A stretch of DNA of 64,000 bases from Blastobasis lacticolella. Its lineage: Eukaryota; Arthropoda; Insecta; Lepidoptera; Blastobasidae. The position numbers and the translations under genes were made by a program. Every line of letters begins with the position of its first letter. The stretch's first letter is position 1. Location: positions 12,003,001-12,067,000 of the forward strand of contig LR990054.1 of NCBI GenBank assembly GCA_905147135.1. Reading direction: 5' to 3'. Shown here in pieces: positions 46,240-58,419 of this stretch. The notes beneath the pieces were generated by a model that saw nothing but the letters and a program-made list of their open reading frames with translations, did not search any database and was not told the origin of the DNA.

Positions 46240-46725
46240 GAACTCCTGAAGCCATTACTGCTCGTGAACGCCTCCTCCTGACTGCTCACGAACGGCTTGC
46301 TTCGCACCTACAGAAGATCACATATTTGTTTGAAGTCGGTGGTGGAGTCAATCCTCAATGTCTCCCTAGATGGGGCTCAGTGGGGACAGGCGGCTTTGCC
46401 TATTCGATGTGGTGGTCTCGGCGTGCGGTGCGCGCGTGATGTGGGCCTACCAGCTTTTCTCTCGTCGGTGCATGCGGTGGAGAACTTGGTCACTGTTTTA
46501 CTCCATTCTTATGGTGATGGGGGAGCATACCTTTTGTGTCAGATGCTGTGTCTGCTTGACGGTCCATCAACTCGGGCGCTGCGATCCCTGAGGCGACACA
46601 CGTCCAGCGGGGGTGGGATGATGTGGGGGTGAAGCGGATCCGGGAGCAATGAGGAAGTTTCCTAGTGTTGATACTGCCGTTTTTAATGACATAGTGTTAA
46701 AATATAGACAAAAATTAACAAGGCT
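46240..46725 (+). mobile_element. Non-LTR element ORF2 C-terminal fragment, frameshifted
   Basis: Frames 46,297-46,632 and 46,149-46,439 together encode RWGSVGTGGF or, in the next frame, QAALPIRCGGLGVRCARDVG, LPAFLSSVHAVENLV. This is the 'qA.LP...GGLGiRs...va.pAFLaS.h' block of a LINE protein found in many Lepidoptera. At least one frameshift; the downstream frame is lost. Confidence 0.8.
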
Positions 46726-47191
46726 GTGAAAAAAAATTTGAAATTCGTCCATAAATGACTGAGTTACAGAATATTTAAATTTAAATATTTTTTCGCGAAA
46801 TTATTGCTGCCGCGATTTAGCTGTGACATCACCAGGCCGGCAGCCCGGCCGCCACTATGACACTACCCATACACTCGTACTCTTGATGACTATCTTTGGA
46901 CCAGCAGTAGCTAGATAGTTGAACTTTTGACAGAGTATGTGTTACTATGGCCGCTATAACAACAATCAAACAATCAATCGAAATCGCAAAAGTAATTATT
47001 CGACAAACATCGGTCGACGTAAAAGACGCAACTGTCTAGTGCTGTCGGTCTTTTTGATAGAAACAAAATGGTGTCAATAACGGCCTTATAATAAATCACA
47101 CCGAAAAAATTTATGTCAAAAATCAATCCATGTCGAACCACACATTATTATAACCACCAAAATAATATAAATGACATAACAAACCGTGACC
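46726..47191. other. No gene recognised
   Basis: Mixed AT-rich gap between a LINE fragment and a family-2 copy; no motif found. Confidence 0.3.
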
Positions 47192-47447
47192 GTGTGGTGT
47201 CCGGCAGAGTAGAATAGCACCAACCCCTAACACTCGTGGGTGTCGTACAAGGCGACTAATGTTCTCGAGGCAAAAGATCTAGGATCTCCGTAAGCTGGAA
47301 AATGGGCAGCAGCGTTTTCCATACTTTTATTTATAACACTGCGATCTCCAACCCGCCTGCCAAGCGTGGAGATTATGGCAATAACCTCCCTTTTCGTAGG
47401 AGAGGCCCCTAGTCCTGCAGTGGACTGTTATGAGCTGTGATGATGAA
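47192..47447 (+). repeat. Family-2 dispersed repeat, standard copy
   Basis: GTGTGGTGTCCGGCAGAGTA at the start, CAAGGCGACTAATGTTCTCG, GCTGGAAAATGGGCAGCAGC, CTGCGATCTCCAACCCGCCT and a TGTGATGATGA tail. About 255 bp, 85-90% like the copy at 56,909. Confidence 0.85.
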
Positions 47448-49997
47448 CAAAAGTTTTAATTTTTTATTTAATTTTTTTTTATGAATTTATTTACTAATTT
47501 TCTCGCAAAAGAAATTACAAAGACATTTTAAAATATCAAATAGTTGATTGGGAGACAGGAGTCCAAACTAGATTAACCTGTGTTACGGACCTTCTGACCC
47601 CTCTTAGATATTGACATAAAACCGGTTATAAATAAAAACTAAAGTTGCAGGTAAAAGTATGTAGAGTATAGCGTCCTGCGTTTATTTTTCTACTACCTAA
47701 TAAAAACTTTTTCACACTTCTCGATTTACGCAGGCGACATTGATCAGGGAAAAAAATTTTCGAGGAGAGGACAGGCAGTTCATAATTAAAGTGTCAAACT
47801 CCACGCGCTACAATGAAAAAGGCGGGGAAAAAATACCTAGCATACTGCAATAAACAGAATTTTCAGTTTTATGAAAATTTACTTACCTATACTACCTACC
47901 TGAAGGTGGTCTGCTTCTTTACCTCTAAAGTTTGTTGAAAATTTACCATACCTGCATGTACATCTTTGTGTATAATAATTTGTTGTGCAATTGGTAAAGG
48001 CTATCGTTGATAAAGTAGCAGCAGTGCACATGGGGCTGCAGGAAAGCGGACCCAAGCCCTCACGTCAACATCTTTTTGTCCTCACTGAGCCATACCAACG
48101 TGTGGTCTGGCCACATATCAGTGAAGGTATTTGTTAAGGCTTGTCTTATTTTTATTACACTAACAATATGTATGCACAGCACACTAATGATCGGGCGTGT
48201 GACGAAAATTTGTACATGGACGTTGTGAAAAGCGAAGGCATAGCTCCATAAGCTACCTTCAATTCCTTTTAGGACATTTATTAAATGAAAGGTTAGGGAT
48301 GGTATGCCTGACTGAGAGCAGTTTTAGACGAAATATTTCAGAACATTTCTATTGGTTCAAGCCAGTCTAATGAAGGTCGCTAACATTCCAATCTCTTTGG
48401 GTTCATCATATACCATGCCAAAGAGAAATGTTTTTTTGTATACAGGAGGCCAGCGCACGTGGTGTTTTTGTTTTTAAAACATTTTCCGCCTTAGCTGTAT
48501 GTAGGTATGAGATTTGCACCAAGAAGATTTTTTTTTATTATTAACATTATTTTGTTATTTAAGGTACCTAGGTAGGCATACAGCATATTTTTCATTGCAC
48601 CTATTATGAAAATATTATTTATTGTAACCTTCTAATTTACAATAACTTCCTATGGCGTAAGCTACCTAATTACCTACCTCGTCTGTCATGCGCGGAGGTT
48701 ATTGCAAAACCCTTCGCTAATGCAGAGGAAGTTCAAGTTCAGCAGTGAGTTGGTTCCAGCTGCTGTCGATGTATAAGCTCAATTTTAAAGTAAAATTCAA
48801 CAAATACATAGACTCTTCTTCTTCGTCAAGTAAATTTTCGAAAACCTTAGATCTGGTAAATCTGAGTACATAGATAAATGGTTTCACAAACAATACACAA
48901 AGTCTCATGGATGTGAAGAAGCTATAAGCCCTTGCCTCCAAATATCTAGTGTTAAGAATAGGCTTTGGGGCTATTTATATACTTACTCACTAAAAATGAG
49001 TTTGCAATCCAGCATTTTACGACGGTAAAGTTATAAAGACGTTACAGAAGCCGTGAAGGTCGTATCTACCTACTATAAATTAAAAATTAAAATATAGTAG
49101 GCGAAACTACTATATTTAATTAGCAAAATATTACCACTTACCGCAAAACGGAATGCGCCTTAAGATTTTACGAATATTTCTGAACGAAGATTGCTTGTTT
49201 CGCCGTAAAACGGAACGCGTCCATAAGATCATTAGAAAAAATTTCCTGATGCAAATCGAATATTTCAGAACGATCTTGAGTCTTGACATTTGTATGACGT
49301 GACGTCAAACTCAAATCAAACAAAACATAACAGCTATGAATCATTAAAAAAATTAAAGTTTAAAATGCTCAAAGCAGAAAATATACATTTAAGAATTAAT
49401 ATAGGTACGTATATTTTATTTTAAAAACCTATATATTTTTTTATTAATTCCCTACCTACTATATTTTTATGGCTTCTAAACCCGAAAATACTATATTTGG
49501 TCTAAAAATGTTGGCAACCCTATATCTAACAAAAATAAAAATTGTCAACACAATAATGAAAAGGAGCGAGTTAATTAGCCTCATTATTAATGTCGTTTCG
49601 ACACCAGTACATATAATAAATCGTATTGCATTGTGTTGAGTATTGAGACTGTCACTTGCCTCCAAAAGACAGAAAGAAAGTTTACACATTATTCCAGGCT
49701 TTGTCTGGAGAGATTAGCAATCCACCTTATTTCTTATAGTAGAGATTGCCTATCCTAAGTATTGTATAATGATACTAAGCTCTAAACTAAATGGCATTAG
49801 TAACAAAATGGCGTAGAGATACCCACACAGAAAAAGAATAAAAACAAGAATAGGTACCATTCCCTAAAAATCAGTGTGGCATGGCGATGTACTACAAATA
49901 CTTACATAATCTAATGATCTGATCTCTCCAGACGAAATCTCCTATAATTTATTATGATTGAACTTCACGTAAGGTAAGTTTGTTTAATCATCAATTA
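47448..49997. other. AT-rich stretch, no gene
   Basis: Two similar ~26 bp words at 49,143 (GCAAAACGGAATGCGCCTTA) and 49,204 (GTAAAACGGAACGCGTCCAT) form an imperfect 60 bp-period repeat. CTACTATA/TATAGTAG inverted words occur at 49,070-49,125 and again near 49,455. No exon found. Confidence 0.35.
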
Positions 49998-50336
49998 ATA
50001 ATCCTGGCGTTAATGTCCCAGTGGTGCGCGCCTTGACAATGATCCAGGATTTGGCGGATTAGTTAATTACATTGGAGCGACTGCCGTCTGGCCTCCGTGA
50101 CCCTGTTAACAAGGAATCTGAATCTGACCAGATTAGACCATGGTTTCATTCAGTCGCTTAATGTACAGTTTTCATCGCGACGTCTGAATGTACAGCTTTA
50201 ATCACGAAGTTTTTCCTCACTGCCTTAAAAGCATCGGTTAGTGTTGCACTAATGTATACAACTCAGAAAAGTCATTGGTACATGAAGCACCCGGTGCCTC
50301 ACGCTTACGAGTTGGAACCCCTAACCACTAGGTACC
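49998..50336 (-). mobile_element. tRNA-derived SINE (family 1) with local duplication
   Basis: Tail AATCCTGGCGTTAATGTCCC at left. The 3' hairpin region is partly deleted (CAGTGGTGCGCGCCTTGACA). The phrase 'gaatgtacag..t..atcacga' occurs twice near 50,158-50,210, a short internal duplication. The head is degraded at right. Confidence 0.8.
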
Positions 50337-50404
50337 AACCGTTATTTATAAACCAAATTATTTTAAATATTCGTTTCATTTTGAAAACGCTAAAAACTGC
50401 GGCC

Positions 50405-50570
50405 ACTCAGCTTTATGATCACTTGATCAAACTAAAGCTTGTGATATGAGTGCTAGATAACCATTTATCTACTTATATATATTTAAGTACATAATTATTA
50501 GAGGTATATACAACACCCAAACCCGAGAATCGATCAGACCGGCGCGTTTTTCGATCTACTCAGGTCCCCA
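50405..50570 (-). mobile_element. Second SINE family, diverged copy
   Basis: Plus strand ACTTGATCAAACTAAAGCTT, GTGATATGAGTGCTAGATAA ... CCCGAGAATCGATC. Parallels 39,505-39,680. Confidence 0.5.
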
Positions 50571-50655
50571 AAATATATATATGTAATAAGCTGCTCATCC
50601 ATTGAAGAAAGAAGAAGTCTTTATTTATTGCCTTACATAACATAGCCGTACTCCA

Positions 50656-51018
50656 GCGTCGGTGGCCGAGCGGTTAGAGTATCCGACTCGTAAGCCAGAG
50701 GTCCCGGGTTCGAATCCCGCTCCGGCTATGTACCAATGACTGTTTTCTGAGTTATGTACATTAGTTGAATACTAACCGATGCTCTTACAGTGAGGGAAAA
50801 CATCGTGATGAAACCTGCACATTCAGGCGACTGGATGTGTAACCATGATTCAATCTGGTCAGGTGCCCCTGGTAGCAGGGTCATGGAGGTCAGATGGCAG
50901 TCGCTCCACTGTAATTACCTGACCTGCCAAATCCTGGATCACGGTCACGGCGGAACCCGGGCCCTCGTGCGCGAGAGCACAACCGGGACATTAATGCCAA
51001 GATGATTATTTTATTATT
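50656..51018 (+). mobile_element. tRNA-derived SINE (family 1), complete copy with perfect target duplication
   Basis: Reference copy. Box A TGGCCGAGCGG and box B GGTTCGAATCC lie in the first 60 bases (RNA polymerase III promoter). The body is shared by all copies. The 3' hairpin CCCGGGCCCTCGTGCGCGAG pairs with the following ...CCGGG, and the tail is ATTAATGCCAAGATGATTAT. Flanked on both sides by ACATAGCCGTACTCCA (50,640-50,655 and 51,019-51,034), an exact 16 bp target-site duplication. Recent insertion. Confidence 0.96.
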
Positions 51019-52389
51019 ACATAGCCGTACTCCATAAAGGAGAGTGTGAGTACAGAAGGGACTAAATATAATTTGTACAAGGGCGCACGTGAATAGATTA
51101 CCTGGCGCACCTTGCGTTTCGGCCTCGTGGGATGGCCATGGGTGGTGGCGGGTCTTCCAGTGACCCACGGGTTCGGTAGTCCCACATTAATATCTGCTAC
51201 TTAAAATCATCCTACAGTCATCCTATGTTTTGATTGTTTGCTATTTTTATCGTAATAACGCTTTATTATCTCAATACACTGTTAAACTGTTCGGTTGATC
51301 TTTATTTTCACAAAACTATCCTGAAAATACCTTCTGATGGATCTCTCCCCTGCTAGAGTCTACCCTAATCTACGACATATATAATCGTATGTATAGTGGT
51401 TACAAGTTAAATTTATTAGTGTGCGCACAATTATTTTAAGGGATTTTAGCCAAGGAGGCAAAATAATCTCTAAAGGGATATTTTTTCGCAAATAAACATA
51501 ATTTGTCATGAGCGAGCCGAATATGGTCCAGTGATTTTCTTTTACAAACCCACGTCATACGCGCCAGTGAACATCATATACTATATAGGTAAGGTACTTG
51601 TGTATTTTTACTCCGTAAAAATTTCATGAATCTCTTCAGTGTGGGGCCTCGAAACATTCTCTTTGTTACACATAGGTACTTTGTTACCGCCATTCATTCT
51701 TCATTATGTTACTTCGTTTAATTTCTCCATTCAGGAAACGTTTTCGATACTTTCTTTGTAGCAAAACCGGGCTGGGCTGCATGCATGAAATAATTACTCG
51801 AGGATATTATGTTTCATAAGCTTTATCGATTACAACACTGATTATGTCGGGTGGTGGTCAGGGGTCTTTTTTGTCTCTTTTCATTAAAGGTACGTTTTGC
51901 GTAAGCGTCATTCTAAGAAAGGGACCTTTTGCTGCCAGTGGTCATTTTGAGAAAGGGACATTATGCGACGTAAGGGTTTGCCACCTACTTGTTTGAAAAA
52001 TATATAATCGTGTTAAAGAAGTATGTATAGTTTTATTTGTGTTAACTTTATAAATATATTTAAATATGTCTTTTTAGCTAACGGGCTCTCGGTTTATGTT
52101 TGTGCTCCTATATATAGTTCGCTACCCAAATTTTGATTCAATTTTTGTCATTAATATTATTCAATATTGTACTCCCAATCGCTAGGTTTCTGGCCCGCCG
52201 GCTAACATTTGATAAGGCGTATAAGGGTTCTTGACAACTCCTTGGAATTTGTCCTCGTACGTCTCTCGGTCACGAGCCAGTGCCAACGATTACAAACGGA
52301 TGTTTTGTACTGGTGCACCAGCATAGGTATAATTTATTTATAACATTCTTTAATATAATGTAGTAAACTAATAAATTGTAGTAAAAAAA
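51019..52389. other. No gene; minor repeats
   Basis: A GC-richer patch at 51,085-51,185 (GTTTCGGCCTCGTGGGATGG) is unidentified. Two imperfect copies of a ~45 bp unit (GTCATTCTAAGAAAGGGACC / GTCATTTTGAGAAAGGGACA) stand at 51,907 and 51,941. Confidence 0.35.
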
Positions 52390-52485
52390 AGTATATAAGT
52401 AGTTTATCAGTAATCCAACACCGATAACACGAGCTTTGCTTACTTTGGGGCTGGATGGCTCTGGGTGAATTTGTCCAAGCATATT
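52390..52485 (+). mobile_element. Second SINE family, 3' part
   Basis: CGAGCTTTGCTTACTTTGGG, GCTGGATGGCTCTGGGTGAA, TTTGTCCAAGCAT: the same 3' end as the minus-strand copy at 39,488. Confidence 0.6.
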
Positions 52486-54002
52486 TAAGGGACGAAACAG
52501 CCATAGTTCTGATGACCATAAACTTATAAACTGACACAGACATAGTATCTACCTATAGTTCACAATATTTTTTGTATATTTCTAAAAAATCTACCTACAC
52601 GTTTGTTGAAGTTCACGTCTCTTTGTTTTTCACTATAATTGGTTTTATCCGCGACAAAAGGTCGTCTGATATACTTATTGCACCTATAGTTGATAACATC
52701 ATATCGGCAATGGGCAGGATTAAAGATCAGTTTTAATGGGGTAGTCCTTACGGTTCATAGGGTTCACTACAGACTAATGTGAAAATATTAGTCCGTTATA
52801 GTAAACCGTCAGTTGTAGTAAAAGCCTCACGTAGCTAATATCATCACTAACAATAGAACATTCAAAATAATTGGCAAGTAGTCTGAGTTCTGCTGTATGC
52901 AGTTTGGTGAATAAGGAGACTAATGGAGGTTCTCCACTAAGACAATATTCGCCGTATACGAGATCCAGAGTAAGAGCCCATACAGACGTACATGATTTCT
53001 GCACGGTTAGTCCTTGATTTCTGCATGTTTTTTGCAATTTTGATTTCTAAACTAATGACTGAAAGCTTATTGTATTAATTGTAAATAAACGCACAGTGCT
53101 CGCATCGTCACCACACAGTAATCGTGTCGCAACCGCGTAGTCACCGCTTCGCAAGTGCGCGCCAATATGGTACACTGCACGTTTTCCGTCCGGATGCTAC
53201 GCGATTACTATGCGGGCACGACGCGTACGCGTTTACTGTCCGGTTTGTAAGCGGCGACGTATAAAAGTGAGGTTTGTGCAATTCTACTCCGGCGGCCACA
53301 ACCCAGCCAACGGCCACGTATAATGAGATAAACTTAAATAAAATAACAGTTATTTTTACTTAGCTGCGTTTAAAATTTAATTTTTAAGCTTAAAACTGTA
53401 ACTAAGAAGGGTAATCCTAACCAAGTTGTTATGAAACTTAAACCTACAAAACCGCCGACTTTAAAGAGTATATTTTCGTTGTCGTCTTTGTTATAGTTGG
53501 CATAATGTTGTTGAGAGGTATACGCACTGTACGTAGGTACCAAATATATTCGTAAAAAAACATACCTAATAGATACGCATTATAATGCCGTTGAGCTATA
53601 AACCATATTATAGAATTGGTATGTTTGACTTATTTTTGGACTGCGGTCCAGTAATTACACTGCAAGGTCAGTAATTTTATTTTTTTGGATCTAAATATAA
53701 AAAAATATTTGATTTCCAAAATATAAATAGTAAAGAGAAACACCTTAACATAAAAGCTGACTACATACCCACGCTTATGCGTGTCAGAAAGCTATTGGAT
53801 TGCATGCAAAGATCCTATTTTTACTAGGCTTTTACTATTACTACTATGACTATGACCTTGAGACTTTATCAATATATAGAGATTAGGAACTACAATTTGT
53901 TTATAAAAAACTAGCCAGACATTTTGGTAAATGACAATGCGACCTTCATATACAACAAATTACCTGGCACTCTACAGTGTTCCCAAAGTATACCTAAATT
54001 AG
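52486..54002. other. No gene; GC-rich patch
   Basis: 53,095-53,290 is CG-rich with short echoing words (GCGTAGTCACCGC, ACGCGATTACTATGCGGGC, GCGTACGCG). It ends in TATAAAAG, like a promoter or the subterminal repeat zone of a DNA element. No adjacent ORF was found. Confidence 0.35.
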
Positions 54003-54019
54003 ATTCGTTTACCTAGTAA

Positions 54020-54406
54020 AAAATAAAAAATAATCATCTTGGCGTTAATGTCCCGGTTGTGCTCTCGCGCACGAGGGCCCGGAGTCCGCCTTGACCATGA
54101 TCCAGGATTCGGCAGGTCAGGTAATTACAGTGGAGCGACTGCCATCTGACCTCCATGACCCTGCTACTAAGGGAACCTGACCAGATTGGATCATGGTTAC
54201 ACATCCAGTCGCCTGAACGTGCAGGTTTCATCACGATGTTTTCCCTCACCGTAAGAGCATCGGTTAGTATTCAACTAATGTACATAACTCAGAAAACAGT
54301 CATTGGTACATGGTCGTAGCGGGATTCGAACCCAGGACCTCTAGCTTATGCGTTGCATACTTTAACTGCGTTGCATACTTTAACCGCTCGGCCACCGACG
54401 CTCTTC
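54020..54406 (-). mobile_element. tRNA-derived SINE (family 1), complete, with 17 bp target duplication
   Basis: Flanks ATTCGTTTACCTAGTAA at 54,003-54,019 and 54,407-54,423 are identical. Tail AATCATCTTGGCGTTAATGT. The head carries an 18 bp tandem duplication (TGCGTTGCATACTTTAAC twice) just inside box A, absent from other copies. Confidence 0.95.
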
Positions 54407-54423
54407 ATTCGTTTACCTAGTAA

Positions 54424-55980
54424 TAACTACTATTAAGTATACTTACTTATTGATCCCAGAAACCTGTGGACAAATTTATACGATCTGTTGGTAGCCAAAG
54501 ATGCAACAGTTGAAATTGCATATGCAATTATGCAGCGAAATGTCTCGCCTTAGCAGACAGATGAATCTTCAAGTTTAGAAGATGACAGATTCCCGGGACT
54601 TGTGAATAATTATTAAGCAAACCTAGATACAGTTTCGTGTCTAGCTAGACATTAGGATTCCTAAAGTTGTTGTCATTGATGACATAAAATGAGATAAAAC
54701 ATTTACGAAGATTATAATAATTGTATACAACGTTACAATGCTCTTCCGACTACTACAACAGAAATCCCTTAAAAAGTAGCAAAAAATGTGTTAGATGTAA
54801 GGCTACGTAAATTACAGTTCCATCTACCTACACCACCTATATGAATGGCGTTAAACTACTATACGCTTTTTAATAACTTTCCTACCACATACGATCATTC
54901 TTTATAACAATCTTCATGTAGCGCTTTTCCTGAGCCAGTTCCACCTTGGACCTTCAAAAAAGACCTTACCTTTCTCAATAACCAGCAACGCATTCACTCG
55001 TTAGGTGCCTTCTAATACCATTGGTGAAGATGGTCCGAGATCTTCCGCACAGGGTCCCCACCCTGAAAATTATTAACCAGGTTCGGAAGCCGATTGGCAT
55101 ACCCCTATGCCTGTGCCACACGAACGAAAAACTTCTAGTTTAGGTATTAGCATTCAATAGATTGAAAAGTTCAACGTCTTCTTAACAAAAGCAACACGCA
55201 CGTAGCTTAGCACAAAATTATCTGAGCCAGTGGCCAAAAATGGATACATTTTCGAAATTAGAGCAAGTTTCCTTTTAATTGCCTTTTACGAAACATCAGG
55301 CGTTTGGTAAAAAAATTGAGAAAACTTAAACTTAAACACTTATCTATTTACAATGAATATTAAAAAAGAGCGACATCCACATAATATTATAGAAGGACTT
55401 TAGATACATATTGTTCCATGCCTAAAATTTACAACGTTTTCAAAGAAATATATATTTTAGATGTCATCTACCTTTACGTATTGTTTATTCATTCTAAATA
55501 TAAACGTTTCAAATTTAAATAAGGCACTGACCTTGTACAAGGATCGAGCTAACCTGCAATTTTTGGGGTTCCTTTGATGTATTACTAATTAATCGTAAAA
55601 TTCTAGCGCTTTAAAAATACGGCAATTCTCAGAATTTCTTGCAATACCTACCGTATTTGAGTGAATATGGCGATACAATAGTGAATACGGCGTCCACGCC
55701 CACACCCCATTATTTTTCCTGCTGTAAACATAAAAAAATATCTAATCCCGCAGGTCTAGTATACAGTGGCCTTTACAAAATGTGCATAATGAAACGCTCC
55801 CGCCGAAACTTCGAACACTTAAACTAAATGAACTTTGCATAATAAGCTAGCGAACTTAGAATAGTTAAAGTGCCATGAATTAATCAAGGGCACTCCTACG
55901 GTCTAATAAAGGTTTTCTCAGGGCAATGACTACGGCATTGTTGTCACACATAATAATAACATTTTTCTTCGGTTCAATGA
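54424..55980. other. AT-rich stretch, no gene
   Basis: A fragment at 54,982-55,040 (CAGCAACGCATTCACTCGTT) belongs to the common debris. Nothing else supported. Confidence 0.35.
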
Positions 55981-56290
55981 CCAATCTTGGCTTGCTTTAC
56001 TCAGAAACAAGTCCGGTCAAATCTAAAACGGAGGGAACTTAAGACAGTAGTTGGTACATACCATCATACCATCGGAGCTACAGAGAGCCTCTTGTGCAGG
56101 GGATGTTTAGTAGCTGAGGAAACAACAGCTCACGTGGTCCTGGAGTGTGAGGAGCTAAAGGGAACAGGGTCCCTTCGAGAAGTTTGTGAACGTCCCAAGA
56201 GACTAATAGACTTCTGGAAGGAACTGGACTGACTAAAATAGCCGGCTCTCAGTCACGTATAAAGGACCGAATATTAGTCCAAGTACATAA
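55981..56290 (+). mobile_element. Non-LTR element fragment with RNase H / zinc-knuckle C-terminus
   Basis: Frame 55,987-56,232 encodes LKRRELKTVVGTYHHTIGAT, then LCRGCLVAEETTAHVVLECE. This is the conserved end of insect LINE proteins that carry an RNase H domain ('l.GhltGH...l CR.C...eET..Hil.eCp'). The upstream part is missing. Confidence 0.85.
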
Positions 56291-56908
56291 AATGGGAGCC
56301 CCAAACCTAGACCGAAACCTAAAGTCTGGACATAATATTATTAAGATTTATAGATGCGTAAATTTCGTGAATCTTTATCTAATCGTTCTTAAAGAATACC
56401 GCGAGTAATGCCTCGGAAATAAATGTTTAAAGAAATCTTAATAAGATAAAGAAATAAATTAAATCCCTCACAGCCACATTACGAAAACCATCTGATCATA
56501 GCGTAATTAGATTAAAATATTCCGAGTATCGTCCCAGGGCTTCATTTCAGATTCAAGATATTAAAGATATTAAACAATTTAATATCAAAAATTTAATAAT
56601 CAGGTTTTCACTTAGGATTTTCATAAACCCAATCGTGTTTCCGCTTCAATAACAATGAGCCTATTGAATTCTATTACGCGTTTTAGTGTTGCTCGTTTCA
56701 TACAATTACTTTAATATCTTTTCATTACGTTTTATTTCGTTTCAAGCACATGACGACTAACAAGGGACACAATTGCAATATTGCGTAAGCAATGCTCGAC
56801 AATAATTGTAAGATATTGTAGATTGACTAAGGGAACGAGAGTTGTACCGTTTGTGATATTTTCATTGGGGAAACTTCGCTATGTGCGTAATACGGTTAAA
56901 ATATTAAG
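56291..56908. other. AT-rich stretch, no gene
   Basis: A plus-strand frame (56,781-57,200) extends from here into the family-2 copy and is dismissed. Confidence 0.35.
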
Positions 56909-57166
56909 GCCGTGTGGTGTCCAGCAGAGTAGTATAGCACCAATCCCTTACACTCATGGGTGTCGTACAAGGCGACTAATGTTTTCGAGGCAAAAGATCA
57001 AGAGTCTCCGTAGTCTGGAAAATGGGCAGCAGCATTTTCCATTGTTATATTTAAACACTGCGATCTCCAACCCGCCTGCCAAGCGTGGATATAATGGCAA
57101 TAACCTCCCCTTTCATGGGAGAGGCCCTAAGTCCTGCAGGGGACTGTTACGGGCTGTGGTGATGAC
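56909..57166 (+). repeat. Family-2 dispersed repeat, standard copy
   Basis: GTGTGGTGTCCAGCAGAGTA ... CTGCGATCTCCAACCCGCCT ... GGGCTGTGGTGATGA. It explains most of the 139-codon frame at 56,781-57,200. Confidence 0.85.
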
Positions 57167-57224
57167 TACAACAGTAATTAAGTTTAAAATATCAGATTAG
57201 AATTAATTAGGGATTAACATATTG

Positions 57225-58110
57225 ACGTGAATTCGATGAACGTCTTTCTCGTCGTCCCAAGTTCCCAACGGGCAGAAAACTTGTGTCACGAAAGATGTGT
57301 ACTTTTGAAAGTTCATACTCTTAAAGATAAAAAGTTAGAAACATTTTAGTTATATCGTTGTGAAGATCCATCCGCCGACAATACAAAAATATATGTTTTA
57401 CCCTCGCTCCAGCTCTCCGCGGAAGTGTGCACTGAAAATATAGCGGCGTGCGGGTGCCGTTCTTTCGCTAGCATCAAAACTTCTTGATGGATTTGAATTA
57501 TAAAAAAACTGGATTTAATAGATTAAAACCGAAAGGTCATTTTAAGATAAAAAAAATATTATTGACTTATTAAACCATTTTAACACGCAGAAATGCCGAG
57601 ACCGATACTTTGAAAGAAAAGTATCTGTGTCAGAGCTCATTTGCGTTGATTTTAACGTGAAACGTCTATGCTTGCGGTGTCGGTGGCAGAGGTAGTTGTG
57701 CTTGCAGAGTAGGCGACGTTTACTAAGCGTACTTTGGCTGCTTTGAGATGCTCTTGAAACTGCCTCGCTCACTCAGTTCCAGACATTGGGGTGCCTCTTT
57801 CCGACGATAGCCGTGATTTGTATTTCTGGCTGTCTCTTGCACGGGCTGAGGCCGACATATTTAATTGTCGTATAATTTTTACTCTTTTTTACTATTTTTA
57901 GTAAATTTATTGTCCAAATTACACATATTTTTATATGGATCGATTATTGCAGAAAATCTCAATAAATTCACACTAAAATCACCGCCCCATCACATGTAAG
58001 TTGTGAGTTACACTGAATTTGAAATGCGCGGGACTGCGTGTCGTTCATTGAATACAGTGCTCCTCCCCCGCCCCGCTAAATATACTATATTCATGTTTCT
58101 GATACTAATA
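57225..58110 (-). repeat. Family-3 repeat, longest copy, with broken ORF
   Basis: Read on the minus strand: 5' region with GGCGGGGGAGGAGCACTG and AGTGTAACTCACAA, ORF start at about 57,865 (MSASARARDSQKYKSRLSSE, stopped early), an AT-rich middle, then GATGCTAGC, CATATATTTTTGTATTGTCG, TTCGTGACACAAG and CATCGAATTCACGTCAATAT. It is the reference for the copies at 39.1-39.9, 43.7-44.2 and 58.25-58.41 kb. Confidence 0.75.
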
Positions 58111-58244
58111 TTTTTGCAGTTATTAAGGGAAGACGATATATGGACCTTTACGTTTTCTGATTCTTCGACACCAATTCATGTTCAGTGGTCACTTTCGCGG
58201 TCTATTACGTCATAGACTGTCATAGAGGAACGTGGGGGTAATGT

Positions 58245-58415
58245 CAAACATATATTTTTAAGATAATAATCGCCGGATGGATCCTCAAAATTGTTCTAAA
58301 TTTTAAACTTTAGAAGGATGAGGCTTTGAAAAGCACATTTTTCGTGACACAATTCTTCTAGAATGCCCGTCAGAACGACGAGGAACATGTTCATCGAATT
58401 CACGTCAAAAATAAA
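58245..58415 (+). repeat. Family-3 repeat, 3' end
   Basis: CAAACATATATTTTTAAGAT, GGATGGATCCTCAAAATTGT, TTCGTGACACAATTCTTCTA and CATCGAATTCACGTCAAAAA. It matches 39,695-39,880 and the reverse complement of 57,225-57,400, so it lies inverted to the neighbouring longest copy. Confidence 0.75.
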
Positions 58416-58419
58416 TTAA

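Noticed and set aside
50656..50732. tRNA gene
   Set aside because: Box A and box B are present, but the sequence continues into the SINE body and the cloverleaf is imperfect; it is a tRNA-derived SINE head. The same applies to the heads at 5.9, 10.7, 20.7, 36.8, 54.3 and 59.6 kb.
56781..57200. 139-codon plus-strand frame
   Set aside because: More than half is a family-2 repeat copy, whose orientation and sequence explain the open frame.
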